From Bin5 sp965116395 (lineage in GTDB: Bacteria > Chloroflexota > Anaerolineae > Caldilineales > Caldilineaceae), in NCBI GenBank assembly GCA_965116395.1, contig OZ220684.1:3162001-3226000 (forward strand): 64,000 nucleotides of DNA, given 5' to 3'. Positions within the stretch are counted from its first letter, which is position 1. Each line of letters begins with the position of its first letter. Both the position numbers and the translations under genes were made by a program. Shown here in pieces: positions 53,997 to 62,717 of the stretch. The notes under the pieces are model-generated. The model did no database searches, had not been told where the DNA came from, and saw only the letters and a list, made by a program, of their open reading frames with translations.

Positions 53997-54890
53997 TTAG
54001 GCTTGGATTCCGGACAAAATTACGCCGCGGATCATTAACTTCTGGGCGAAGAAGAAGACAATTACCACCGGAATGACCATGAGAAAAGACATCGCCATCA
54101 TGTAGGGGACCTGTGTATTGTAAAGCCCTTTGAAGAAGGTGATGCCCAGGGCAAGCGTGTAGTTTTCCTGGCTTGTGAGGAATATCAGCGGCCCGAAATA
54201 ATCGTTCCACACGGCCTGAAAAGTGAATACGGAAGTGGTGGCGAGCACCGGTCGCGATAGAGGAATGAAAATCTGCCAGAGGATGCGCAACCGGTTGGCG
54301 CCGTCGATGAGCGCGGCCTCTTCCAGTTCCATCGGAATCCCCTTGAAAAACTGGCGCATCAGGAAGATGTTGAAAGCGCCCCCGCCGAAAAAGGCCGGTA
54401 CAGTCAAGGGCAGAAACGTGTCCAGCCAGCCAACGCGATGAAAGCCTACGAACAGTGGAATCAGTGTGACCGTGCCGGGCAGCATGATCGAGGCCAGGAC
54501 CATGATGAACCACACGTCTCGCCCAGGGAAGCTGATTCGCGCGAATCCATAGCCGCACAGCGTGGCCGAAATCAAAGTGCCCACCATGACGGAAGCGGTG
54601 ATTGTCAAGGTATTCACCAGCCAGCGAGTCCACTGCATGCTCTCGTACGTCCACCCTTCCGGGAAGTTCTGCCAGCGAAATGTCTCTGGGAAAAAGGTAG
54701 GAGGGAAGACGTAGATTTCAGCCTGGGTCTTTAGCGATGTCGTGGCCATCCAGAGGAGGGGCAGCAGGAAAACGACTGCACTGACAATCAATATCAGGTA
54801 AATGAGAAGGATGCGGGAACTCTGCTTCGGCCTGCGCCGCCAGTTCAGGTCAAAAATACCTCTGTAAACTTCCTGATCGCTGACCATCAT
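53997..54890 (-). CDS. Sugar ABC transporter permease, MalG type (CUT1)
   Basis: Inner-membrane half of a CUT1 importer, 297 residues, about six membrane helices. The EAA loop reads EEAALIDGANRLRILWQIFI. The ATG at 54890 has GGAGG just before it and overlaps the stop of the upstream permease gene (ATGA). It precedes the fucosidase gene by 104 bases. The transport ATPase is not encoded here and is presumably shared. Confidence 0.95.
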   Translation of the reverse strand: MMVSDQEVYRGIFDLNWRRRPKQSSRILLIYLILIVSAVVFLLPLLWMATTSLKTQAEIYVFPPTFFPETFRWQNFPEGWTYESMQWTRWLVNTLTITASVMVGTLISATLCGYGFARISFPGRDVWFIMVLASIMLPGTVTLIPLFVGFHRVGWLDTFLPLTVPAFFGGGAFNIFLMRQFFKGIPMELEEAALIDGANRLRILWQIFIPLSRPVLATTSVFTFQAVWNDYFGPLIFLTSQENYTLALGITFFKGLYNTQVPYMMAMSFLMVIPVVIVFFFAQKLMIRGVILSGIQA

Positions 54891-55774
54891 TTGACCTCCG
54901 CTTCGTAGAAGACCCACAGAGCGGACGAACGAAAAACCAATACTGTCAGTACCAGGACAACAAACAGCAAGAACCAGGCCATTGCCGACGCCATACCCAT
55001 CTGCGTCCAATTGAAGGCGCGCTCATAGAGCATGAGGTTATAGAAGTAAGTCGATTTCAGTGGGCCGCCTGATGTGAGGACAAATGCGTTCATAAAAGTC
55101 TGGGAGGCGGCGATAAGGCCCATAACCAGGTTGAAAAAGATCGTGGGCGTCATCATCGGAATCGTTATGTTGATGAAAAGTTGCAATTCGTTGGCGCCGT
55201 CCAACTTGCCCGCCTCGTACAGAGATTCGGGGATTCCCTGCAGCCCGGCCAGGTAAATAATCATGCCGGCGCCGACCCCCCACAGACTCATCATTACCAT
55301 CGATGCAAGCGCTGTCTCCGGTTCGGCAAAGAACGAGAACTTGGGAAAGCCCAGGCGCACGAGGACAGCATTGATCAGACCATAGTCGCGGTTCATCAGC
55401 CATCCCCACAGGATGAGACTGGCGATGGCCGGTACAATGGCGGGCATATAGAAGCTGGTGCGGAAGAAAGCGATGCCCTTAACCCGCTGGTTGAGGAGGA
55501 TGGCAAGAACAAAGGCCCCGACCAGTCCCAGCGGCACCGAAGTTCCGGCGTAGATGAGCGTAACCTTACAGGCCTGCCAGAAGTTCTTGTCGGAGGTGAA
55601 CATGATTACATAGTTGCGTAATCCTATCCACTCCGGCGCCCGCAAGAGAGGAAACTTCGTGAAGCTCATGTAGAAGGAGGTCAGCATAGGGCCAATCGTG
55701 AAAATTATCAGCCCTAGTACGACGGGGCTGATAAAAAGATAGCCCTGGACTGTGTCCCGCATGCGACTGTTCAT
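54887..55774 (-). CDS. Sugar ABC transporter permease, MalF type (CUT1)
   Basis: A 295-residue permease. GYLFISPVVLGLIIFTIGPM is the first helix and YEAGKLDGANELQLFINITI the EAA loop. It is translated with overlap to the MalG-type gene. Located between a solute-binding protein gene and the second permease. Confidence 0.95.
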   Translation of the reverse strand: MNSRMRDTVQGYLFISPVVLGLIIFTIGPMLTSFYMSFTKFPLLRAPEWIGLRNYVIMFTSDKNFWQACKVTLIYAGTSVPLGLVGAFVLAILLNQRVKGIAFFRTSFYMPAIVPAIASLILWGWLMNRDYGLINAVLVRLGFPKFSFFAEPETALASMVMMSLWGVGAGMIIYLAGLQGIPESLYEAGKLDGANELQLFINITIPMMTPTIFFNLVMGLIAASQTFMNAFVLTSGGPLKSTYFYNLMLYERAFNWTQMGMASAMAWFLLFVVLVLTVLVFRSSALWVFYEAEVK

Positions 55775-55871
55775 GAGCCTGGTTTGTCCTGCGAATTGTT
55801 ATCGAGCGATGGGAGGGTCAAACTAACTTTGCGGGTGCCCACCTGTAGATCATTCCGGCAGCCGCTTACTG

Positions 55872-55893
55872 CGCCGGCGAATAGTGGCCGGCG
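55872..55893 (-). other. Stem-loop between binding protein and permease genes
   Basis: A 7-bp GC stem (CGCCGGC and GCCGGCG, 8-base loop) with no T-run on the minus strand. It stands about 50 bases after the binding-protein stop. Such hairpins often stabilise the 5' part of a message or partly terminate it. Confidence 0.5.
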
Positions 55894-55940
55894 GCCGCGA
55901 AGACCACCAACCACTATCCACCAGTCTCTATCCAAAGACG

Positions 55941-57314
55941 TTATGCGTTCTGATCCAGGCAAGACTGAATCGTGGCATCCGTCTCGGCGAATGCATCTTC
56001 TGCGTTCGCATCTCCGCGGATCACCGCTTCCAGCGCCTGCCGGTAGCTGTCACTCACCATGCCGGCGTAGAAGCTGCCGCAGTCGCCCGGGTGCTCGATT
56101 ACGGGCAATATGGCGTCGTCGGCGCCATTGATGAAGGCCATCAGATTATTCGGCGGCGTTGGCAGACCCTCCATCCAACTGGGATCGCTGGCAACCGACC
56201 TCAGGAGCGGCACACCAAGTTCCGCTTTGGCTGCCTCGAGCTGAACTGTCGGCCGGATCAGTTGCTTGATGTACTCGTAGGCCATATCGAGGTTCTGCCC
56301 ACCGGCATATGCCGACATTCCCCAAGTGCCCATACCGGTTCGATGCCGGCCGTCAGGCATAAGCGGCATAACCTGTACGTCCCATTCGAACTTGTCGGCT
56401 GCTGCTTCACGCACAGGGCCGCGCAGGCTCTGAATGTGGGTGTAAACCGCGGCCCGGCCGAGGAAGAATGAGTTGCCGCCGACATCAAGACCCAAGGGCT
56501 GGGCAACGTTATGCTCGTTCCACAGAGAAGCATAGGCTGACAGCGCGGCAACCGTGTTCGGATCGGACCAGGTGGATAGGTTGTTCTCTATGTCGAGAAT
56601 CTTGCCGCCGTAGCCGACTACCCAGGGGTAGACAGTAGCCCACCAACTCCAGGTGGCGTTGGAGAGACCCCAGTAGCGGGGCGTGCCGTCCGCCTCGGTC
56701 TCGAGGGCGGTAATCTTCTGGCAGTTGACAATGAAATCGTCCCAGGTCCACTCATCGTTCGGCTCTTCCGCTCCGGCTTCCTCGAAGAGTGACTTGTTGT
56801 AATACATCGTCACCACATCCAGCGCTGAGGGCAACATCTGGATCTTGCCGTCAAAAACACCGAGGCCGAGCATATTGGGGAAGACGTCGTCAATGTCGAC
56901 ATCGGGGTCCCCTTCAGTGTATGGCGTCAGATCCAGGGTGACGTTGTTGTTGGCAAAGGGAACGACGAACAGATCGGCGCTGAAGAAGACATCGGACAGC
57001 GTGCCGGCCGCCGCCGCCGTGTAATACTTCTCAGCCAGGTCACCAGAAACCATGTTAAATGTGACCGTAGCGTCCGGGTGCTTCTCGTTGAACGAAGCCT
57101 TGATCAGCTCATTTACCGGTTCGACCGGCGCGCCTGCCAGAATGGAAATCTCCAACTCGACGGGTTCATCTGCCATAGCTGCGCCTCCGCCGGCCTCCGG
57201 TGCCGCCACTGGCGCGCAGGCTGCCAGCGCCGCCGTGCCGCCGACCGCCGCCGTCACTTTGAGAAGCCCGCGTCGGGAAATGGTAGTCTGACTGCTCAGA
57301 TCTCGGATGGACAT
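55941..57314 (-). CDS. Sugar-binding lipoprotein of a CUT1 transporter
   Basis: A 457-residue extracellular solute-binding protein (family 1). The N-terminus has a Tat motif (ISRRGLLKVTAAVG) and the lipobox ALAAC. The body shows FNEKHPDATVTFNMVSGDLA and DVVTMYYNKSLFEEAG. Neighbouring genes suggest a fucose-containing oligosaccharide as the ligand, which is inference only. First gene of the minus operon. Confidence 0.95.
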   Translation of the reverse strand: MSIRDLSSQTTISRRGLLKVTAAVGGTAALAACAPVAAPEAGGGAAMADEPVELEISILAGAPVEPVNELIKASFNEKHPDATVTFNMVSGDLAEKYYTAAAAGTLSDVFFSADLFVVPFANNNVTLDLTPYTEGDPDVDIDDVFPNMLGLGVFDGKIQMLPSALDVVTMYYNKSLFEEAGAEEPNDEWTWDDFIVNCQKITALETEADGTPRYWGLSNATWSWWATVYPWVVGYGGKILDIENNLSTWSDPNTVAALSAYASLWNEHNVAQPLGLDVGGNSFFLGRAAVYTHIQSLRGPVREAAADKFEWDVQVMPLMPDGRHRTGMGTWGMSAYAGGQNLDMAYEYIKQLIRPTVQLEAAKAELGVPLLRSVASDPSWMEGLPTPPNNLMAFINGADDAILPVIEHPGDCGSFYAGMVSDSYRQALEAVIRGDANAEDAFAETDATIQSCLDQNA

Positions 57315-57379
57315 TGATCTCTCCTGAGGGTTTGTATTCGATTCTGAATTTGGGATTCTACCAATAAGATGGTATTTCC

Positions 57380-57408
57380 ATTATTCCAGAAACGCGACTT
57401 TCAAACAA
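57380..57408 (-). promoter_or_regulatory. Candidate promoter of the fucoside transporter operon
   Basis: Minus-strand TTGTTT (57403-57408), 17-base spacer, AATAAT (57380-57385), about 65 bases upstream of the binding-protein gene. Confidence 0.45.
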
Positions 57409-57411
57409 ATT

Positions 57412-57425
57412 TTGACACCTGTCAA
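57412..57425. promoter_or_regulatory. Operator-like palindrome TTGACA-CC-TGTCAA
   Basis: A 14-base site with perfect 6-base arms (TTGACA, TGTCAA) immediately upstream of the candidate -35 box and between the two divergent sugar operons. No regulator gene is in the window, so the binding protein is unknown. Confidence 0.4.
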
Positions 57426-57581
57426 GAGAGCAGAACGCCTTTGGCCGCGTCGCTGCCGCTTGTTGTCAGAATCTGGCGCCGGGTAAACGCCTTTCTTTCT
57501 GTTTTCTGGAAGTCAGACATCTGAATCGCGTAGCCAGCACACGAATAACCGTCACAGACCGCAGAGTACAGGCTCCGACCT

Positions 57582-57611
57582 TTGGAAAGCGGCTTCATAA
57601 TTGCGTACAAT
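57582..57611 (+). promoter_or_regulatory. Candidate promoter of the plus-strand sugar operon
   Basis: TTGGAA (57582-57587), 18-base spacer, TACAAT (57606-57611). The predicted leader is about 120 nt and contains a 22-codon frame. Confidence 0.45.
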
Positions 57612-57632
57612 GCGCCAAGCGGTGAATCGCAC

Positions 57633-57701
57633 ATGCGCCACTTGTCTGCCTATCGCCGAATGGCCGAACTGTTGGAGCTTGAAATGGGCGAACCGCTATA
57701 A
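57633..57701 (+). CDS. Possible 22-codon leader ORF
   Basis: ATG at 57633 opens MRHLSAYRRMAELLELEMGE and stops at TAA 57699-57701, 36 bases before the oxidoreductase ATG. It has no clear ribosome-binding site. It may be an upstream ORF, a gene remnant, or chance. Confidence 0.2.
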   Translation: MRHLSAYRRMAELLELEMGEPL

Positions 57702-57737
57702 GAGCGGTACCCATTACCCACACCGAAAGGATCTGCA

Positions 57738-58796
57738 ATGAGCATTCTGAAAGTTGGCCTCGTCGGCGTCGGCGGCATCTCCCGCACGCACATGCCGGGA
57801 TGGGCCGCATCCGAAGAAGCCGAAGTCGTGGCCGGCAGCGACATCAGCAACGAAGCGCTCGAACAGTGGGGCGCGCTCCACAATGTCAAAAGGCTGACGA
57901 CTAACGCCGACGAGCTATTCTCCGACCCTGATATCGACATCATCGATCTCTGCGTGCCCAACATGTACCACGCGCCCCTGGCTATCGCCGCGCTGGAAGC
58001 AGGCAAACACGTGATCTGCGAGAAACCGCTCGCGCCCACGCCCGAGGATATCAAAAAGATGATCGCGGCGCGTGACAAATCCGGAAAACAGCTGATGACC
58101 GCCCAGCATTTCCGCTTCGCCGGCGTATCGCAAGCCATGAAGGCAGAGATCGACACCGGCACGCTGGGCGATGTCTACCATGCCCGCGGCTGGATGTTGC
58201 GCCGCAATGGACTGATCCCGACCGCGACCTTCATCGAAAAGAAACACAGCGGCGGCGGCCCCTGCATCGACATCGGCGTGCATATCCTCGATCTGACCCT
58301 GTGGATGATGGGCAATCCCCGGCCCGTCACGGTCTCCGGTGTCGCCGATGCGCGACTGGCCCACCTTCCCGGCGCGTTCGCCACCTGGCGCGAGGGACCA
58401 ATTCCCAGCACATTCGACGTTGAGGACTACGCCGTTGCCTTCGTGCGCTTCGAAACCGGCGCTACCCTCGTGTTGGAGGTTAGCTGGCTGCTGCATCATG
58501 ACATTCGCGGCGAAGACATGCAGGCCTGGATCTACGGCGACGAGGGTGGCTGCCACTGGCCGTCCGCCCAATTCCTGGATACGAACTACACCACCCGTCA
58601 GTTCAATAACCGGACGCTCCAGCTCACCCAGGACAAGATGGAACCGCATGCGCTCGAGTGCGTCGAATTTGCCAAAGCCATCGCCGCTGGCGCGCCCTCA
58701 CCGGTGCCCGCGGAACAGTCCTTGCAGGTGCTCGCGATTCTCGACGGCATCTACCGCAGCCAGGCCGAAGGGCGCGAAGTGTCAATCGATCTCTAA
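57738..58796 (+). CDS. Gfo/Idh/MocA family oxidoreductase
   Basis: A 352-residue sugar dehydrogenase. GLVGVGGISRTHMPGWAAS is the dinucleotide motif, ICEKPLAPTPEDI the substrate Lys, and GGGPCIDIGVHILDLTLWMM the catalytic His region. AAAGGAT precedes the ATG. It is first in the plus operon and likely oxidises or reduces the imported sugar; the exact substrate is unknown. Confidence 0.93.
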   Translation: MSILKVGLVGVGGISRTHMPGWAASEEAEVVAGSDISNEALEQWGALHNVKRLTTNADELFSDPDIDIIDLCVPNMYHAPLAIAALEAGKHVICEKPLAPTPEDIKKMIAARDKSGKQLMTAQHFRFAGVSQAMKAEIDTGTLGDVYHARGWMLRRNGLIPTATFIEKKHSGGGPCIDIGVHILDLTLWMMGNPRPVTVSGVADARLAHLPGAFATWREGPIPSTFDVEDYAVAFVRFETGATLVLEVSWLLHHDIRGEDMQAWIYGDEGGCHWPSAQFLDTNYTTRQFNNRTLQLTQDKMEPHALECVEFAKAIAAGAPSPVPAEQSLQVLAILDGIYRSQAEGREVSIDL

Positions 58797-58883
58797 CAGT
58801 TCACATCAGTTGCCGCGGCACACGGCATTCTTGCCAATCGCAGGCAGCGTTTCGCTGGCAAACCCAGCGCAAGGGAGATACCT

Positions 58884-59747
58884 ATGATCATTGAATCGAT
58901 CGCCGACTACGCCTGCGAAACAGGCGAGGGCCCACTTTGGCACCCGGACGAAGAACTTCTCTACTGGGTCGATATTCCCCCGGGAAAACTTTACCGCTAT
59001 GATCCTGATACCGGTGCGCATGGCCTGGTCCTCGACGCCGGCGAAGCGATCGGCGGCTTTACCATCCAGGAGGACGGCGCGCTGCTCCTCTTCATGGCCC
59101 GCGGCCGCATCGCCCTCTGGCGCGAAGGCCAACCGCTCAAGAATCTGGTCGACGATATCCCTGCCGAGCGCGAAGGACGCTTTAACGACGTGATCGCCGA
59201 CCCGGCCGGACGTGTCTTCTGCGGTACAATGCCTCGCAACGGCAGCAACGGCGTCCTCTACCGCCTGGATACCGACGGCAGCCTCACTGTCGTGATCGAA
59301 GATGCCGGGACTTCCAACGGCATGGGCTTTACCCAGGACCTCAAAACTTTCTACCACACCAATACCAGGCGCGGCATCACCCGCTACGACTATGACATCG
59401 ACAGCGGGCAGATCACCAGCCCTGAGTTTGCCGTCCGGGAGGGCGCGTCGTCAAACGGCCGTCCCGACGGCATGACCATGGACGCGGCCAACTGTTTCTG
59501 GTCGGCCCGCTGGGACGGATACGCCCTCGTCCATCACATGCCCAACGGCCGCGAAATTCAGCGGCTTACCTTTCCCGTGCCCAAGGTGTCCAGCGCCACC
59601 TTCGGCGGCCGCGACTACACCGATCTGTACGTCACCACGGCCGGCGGAAATATCAGAGACACCGACGGGCCCCAGGCCGGCACCCTGTACCGTGTACAAC
59701 TGGGCGTGATGGGCAAGCCTCCCTTCCGCTCCAAAATAAACATATAG
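58884..59747 (+). CDS. SMP-30/gluconolactonase family lactonase
   Basis: A 287-residue six-bladed propeller enzyme. CETGEGPLWHPDEELLYWVD supplies the first metal Glu, GRFNDVIADPAGRVFCGTM the Asn, and SNGRPDGMTMDA the Asp of the metal site. Relatives hydrolyse sugar lactones, so with the adjacent dehydrogenases an oxidative sugar route is suggested. The ATG at 58884 has AAGGGAG upstream. Confidence 0.93.
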   Translation: MIIESIADYACETGEGPLWHPDEELLYWVDIPPGKLYRYDPDTGAHGLVLDAGEAIGGFTIQEDGALLLFMARGRIALWREGQPLKNLVDDIPAEREGRFNDVIADPAGRVFCGTMPRNGSNGVLYRLDTDGSLTVVIEDAGTSNGMGFTQDLKTFYHTNTRRGITRYDYDIDSGQITSPEFAVREGASSNGRPDGMTMDAANCFWSARWDGYALVHHMPNGREIQRLTFPVPKVSSATFGGRDYTDLYVTTAGGNIRDTDGPQAGTLYRVQLGVMGKPPFRSKINI

Positions 59748-59873
59748 GACCGGCGTTCCCTGCCCCCCAAACGGAGCATACCGGCGTCCTGAGCGGAGGT
59801 TCAGCCCTCAGGTTGCCATACTGACCGGCCGACCAGGTTCTACACAAAATTCACTACATCGAAAGGACTGGTG

Positions 59874-60932
59874 ATGAAATCTAAATCAGACTCTGCCGCT
59901 TACCGCGTCGGCATCATCGGCTGCGGACGTCCACTCAGGACCGAAGGGGCAACCGGCTTCGGTATGGCCCACCGTCATGCAATGGGCTATGCCGCTTCAC
60001 CACACACGCAGCTGGTGGCCCTGGCCGATATCAGCCGCGAAAATGCTGAGGCTTTTCAGAAAGAACACGGCGGCGACGCGATCTATGAGGACTACAATCA
60101 GATGTTGGCCGAGGCAGACCTCGATATCGTCTCCGTCTGCGTCTGGCCGCATCTGCATGCCGAAATGGTGTTGGCCGCTGCCCCAGCCGGCGTACAGGCC
60201 ATCCACTGTGAAAAACCGATCGCACCCACATTCGGAGAGGCCCGCCGCATGCTGGAATCCTGCGAGCGCAACGGCGTCCAGTTGACCTTCAACCACCAGC
60301 GCCGCTTTGCCCCTCCCTTCAGTGTCGCCCGCCGGCTGGTGCGGGAGGGCGCAATCGGCGACCTTCAGCGTATTGAAGGCCGCTGTCCCGACATGAACGA
60401 CTGGGGCACCCACTGGTTCGACATGATGCACTTTTACAACGATGAAACCCCGGCCGAATGGGTCATGGGCCAAATCGATACCAGCGAAATCCGGACGATC
60501 TTCGGCATGGCTCACGAATCACAAGGCATCAGCCACGTTCGCTTTCAGAACGGGGTCGAAGGGCTTCTCCTGACCAGCGCTGCTATCGAGATGGGGGCGG
60601 CGTTCCGGCTTCTCGGCAGTGACGGGATCATAGAATTCGGCCCCGGCCGCGATGGTGGGCTTCGTATCTTGAACGGGCAGTCCTCCGGTTGGCGTGACGT
60701 AAATCCAGAGGGCACGATGCACGACCTGGACGCAGTGCAAAAGGGGATTGTCGACCTGGTCGAGGCACTGAGAGACGGTAGCGAGCCGGAACTCGCCGGA
60801 CGACGCGCCTATCGGGCAGCCGAGCTGACCTTCGCTACCTACGAATCAAGCCGCAAACGCGGGCGGGTAGACCTGCCCCTGGAGATCGAAGACTCCCCTC
60901 TCATGGATATGCTGGACCGCGCCGCAACGTAA
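59874..60932 (+). CDS. Gfo/Idh/MocA family oxidoreductase, second copy
   Basis: A 352-residue dehydrogenase only distantly like its neighbour. It has GIIGCGRPLRTEGATGFGMA (an unusual insertion in the Rossmann loop before the expected Gly), CEKPIAPTFGEA and FNHQRRFAPPF. The ATG at 59874 has AAGGAC upstream; a GTG three bases earlier is also possible. A second step on the same or a related sugar is plausible. Confidence 0.92.
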   Translation: MKSKSDSAAYRVGIIGCGRPLRTEGATGFGMAHRHAMGYAASPHTQLVALADISRENAEAFQKEHGGDAIYEDYNQMLAEADLDIVSVCVWPHLHAEMVLAAAPAGVQAIHCEKPIAPTFGEARRMLESCERNGVQLTFNHQRRFAPPFSVARRLVREGAIGDLQRIEGRCPDMNDWGTHWFDMMHFYNDETPAEWVMGQIDTSEIRTIFGMAHESQGISHVRFQNGVEGLLLTSAAIEMGAAFRLLGSDGIIEFGPGRDGGLRILNGQSSGWRDVNPEGTMHDLDAVQKGIVDLVEALRDGSEPELAGRRAYRAAELTFATYESSRKRGRVDLPLEIEDSPLMDMLDRAAT

Positions 60933-61144
60933 ATTGCAACGATGGAACAACGGAAGGGGCAAAATTTGACATATCCGATCCTGCTGGTTATGTTTAGCGC
61001 CCAACGGCGTTGCCCAGATCTCCCCCAGGCGCCCGAACGCCAGCAGGAACGTCCCTTCTCGAAACGCACAATTGCTGTCTATGCTTGGGATTTTGAAGTA
61101 CCGATCCTATTCAGTTTTGAAGTTTTCCTTAAGGAGGAAAAGTA

Positions 61145-62506
61145 ATGACACAAAGTAAAGCAAGCCTCTCCCGTCGCGACTTTGTCCGCTTGAGTGGCAT
61201 GGCTGCCGGTGCAGCCGCCGTGGCCGCCTGCGCTGCGCCCGCCGCCCCTGCCGGGGGTGACTCCTCTGCCGCACCGGCCGAGGATATGGAAGTGGTGGTC
61301 GAAGCCTGGGCGCACTGGGAACAGGGCCTCGGCTGGATCCAAAACGCCATGGATAACTATGGCTTCTCGGAAGAGAACCCTCACATCACGTGGAACCCGG
61401 TCGTAGCGCCCTTCGCCGAGATCCACGACAAGATGCTGGCCGCGTGCGCCTCAGGCGTAGGCGTCCCCGATGTCATGCGCGTCGAGCAGGGCCGCATGGC
61501 TGCCTTCTTCAAGGGCGAGGAAATCTGCTTCATCGACCTGACCGACCGCATCGGCGAACGCATGGACGACCTCGTGCTCGGTTCTGCCGTCGACTACTGG
61601 TCCTGGAAGGGCAGCGTCTATGGCATCGGTAACGAAGTCAACGCCTGCTCCCTCGCCTACCGCAAGGGCGTATTCGACGAAATCGGCATCGAAACTCCGT
61701 TCGAGACCTGGAATGACCTGATGGAGGCCGGCGTAGTCCTCAAGGAAGCCAAGGACATGGCTGTGATCTCCTGGCACGACCTGCATGACGGCGACTTCCA
61801 GATCATGCTCTTCGCGGCCGGCGGTGAAATGTTCGACGAAAACGGCGACTTCGGTGGCATCAACGATCTGGGCAGAGAGATCCTCGAGTTCCAGCGCATG
61901 ACCATCCACGACCTTGGCATCGCCATCGCCGCGCCCGTCACCGGCGATTCGACCTGGTCGCCGCCTATCTACTGGGAATCCTTCCGCCAGGACCAGATCG
62001 CCTGCACCCTTGGCGCTCCCTGGCACAATGGCAAACTGGGCCGCGAGGACAAGATCGGCCCTGGCCAGGAGAATGAATGGCGCCTGCAGCGGATCCCCGC
62101 CGGCTTCGGTGCAAACGGGCCCACAGCCACCCATGGCGGTACCAGTGTCAGCATCCCCAAGCAGGCCCAGCATCCCGAAGAAGCATGGCAGATCATCGAG
62201 TTCACACACCTGACAGAAGCCGTCCTCCAGGACTCCATCGAGCGCGGTATCTGGCCCTCCTACATCCCCGTGCTGGACGATCCGGTACTTAACGAGCCGT
62301 ACGACTACTACGAAGGCCAGGTAATCGGTGAGCTGTACAAAGATCTCGCTCTGCAGATGCCTCGCATCTTCCAGTCGCCGTGGGCGCCCGAATTCCACAC
62401 GGCCATTAACAACTTCGTGATTACGCCAGTCCTGCAGGACTCGGCTGACATCGATGCAGCCTTCTCTGAACTGGAACCTGAGCTGGAACGCATTAAGTCG
62501 CTCTAG
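61145..62506 (+). CDS. Sugar-binding lipoprotein of a second CUT1 transporter
   Basis: A 453-residue binding protein with a Tat motif (LSRRDFVRLSGMAAG) and a lipobox (AVAAC). AAGGAGG precedes the ATG. The body is Trp-rich around the likely ligand cleft (VVEAWAHWEQGLGWIQNAMD; VDYWSWKGSVYGIGNEVNAC). It lies 212 bases after the oxidoreductase gene. Confidence 0.95.
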   Translation: MTQSKASLSRRDFVRLSGMAAGAAAVAACAAPAAPAGGDSSAAPAEDMEVVVEAWAHWEQGLGWIQNAMDNYGFSEENPHITWNPVVAPFAEIHDKMLAACASGVGVPDVMRVEQGRMAAFFKGEEICFIDLTDRIGERMDDLVLGSAVDYWSWKGSVYGIGNEVNACSLAYRKGVFDEIGIETPFETWNDLMEAGVVLKEAKDMAVISWHDLHDGDFQIMLFAAGGEMFDENGDFGGINDLGREILEFQRMTIHDLGIAIAAPVTGDSTWSPPIYWESFRQDQIACTLGAPWHNGKLGREDKIGPGQENEWRLQRIPAGFGANGPTATHGGTSVSIPKQAQHPEEAWQIIEFTHLTEAVLQDSIERGIWPSYIPVLDDPVLNEPYDYYEGQVIGELYKDLALQMPRIFQSPWAPEFHTAINNFVITPVLQDSADIDAAFSELEPELERIKSL

Positions 62507-62587
62507 CAGCAACAGGTAGTGTTAACACCGGTTCCGCTTGAACTGGAAGGCATTGAAAGAGGGACCAAAGCAGTACTTTCGCGTTGA

Positions 62588-62615
62588 AAAGGGAGGGGCC
62601 GGCGCCTCTCCCTTT
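62588..62615 (+). other. Stem-loop between binding protein and permease genes
   Basis: AAAGGGAG and CTCCCTTT flank a GC-rich centre (GGGC-CGGC-GCC), giving about 11 pairs with a mismatch, and are followed by CATTTC. It resembles the hairpin after the other binding-protein gene (55872-55893). Confidence 0.55.
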
Positions 62616-62717
62616 CATTTCAGATTCCTGTAACGCAGAATCGAAATCGGCAAGTTCCTCAATGGGCAGCTACTCCGCTCATCCTTGGAAATTGAGTCGC
62701 AGACCACGGAGCTATGC

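Noticed and set aside
61451..62512. A 353-codon antisense frame within the binding-protein gene
   Set aside because: It is a mirror of the real gene caused by high GC in the third codon position. The sense strand encodes a clear Tat lipoprotein.
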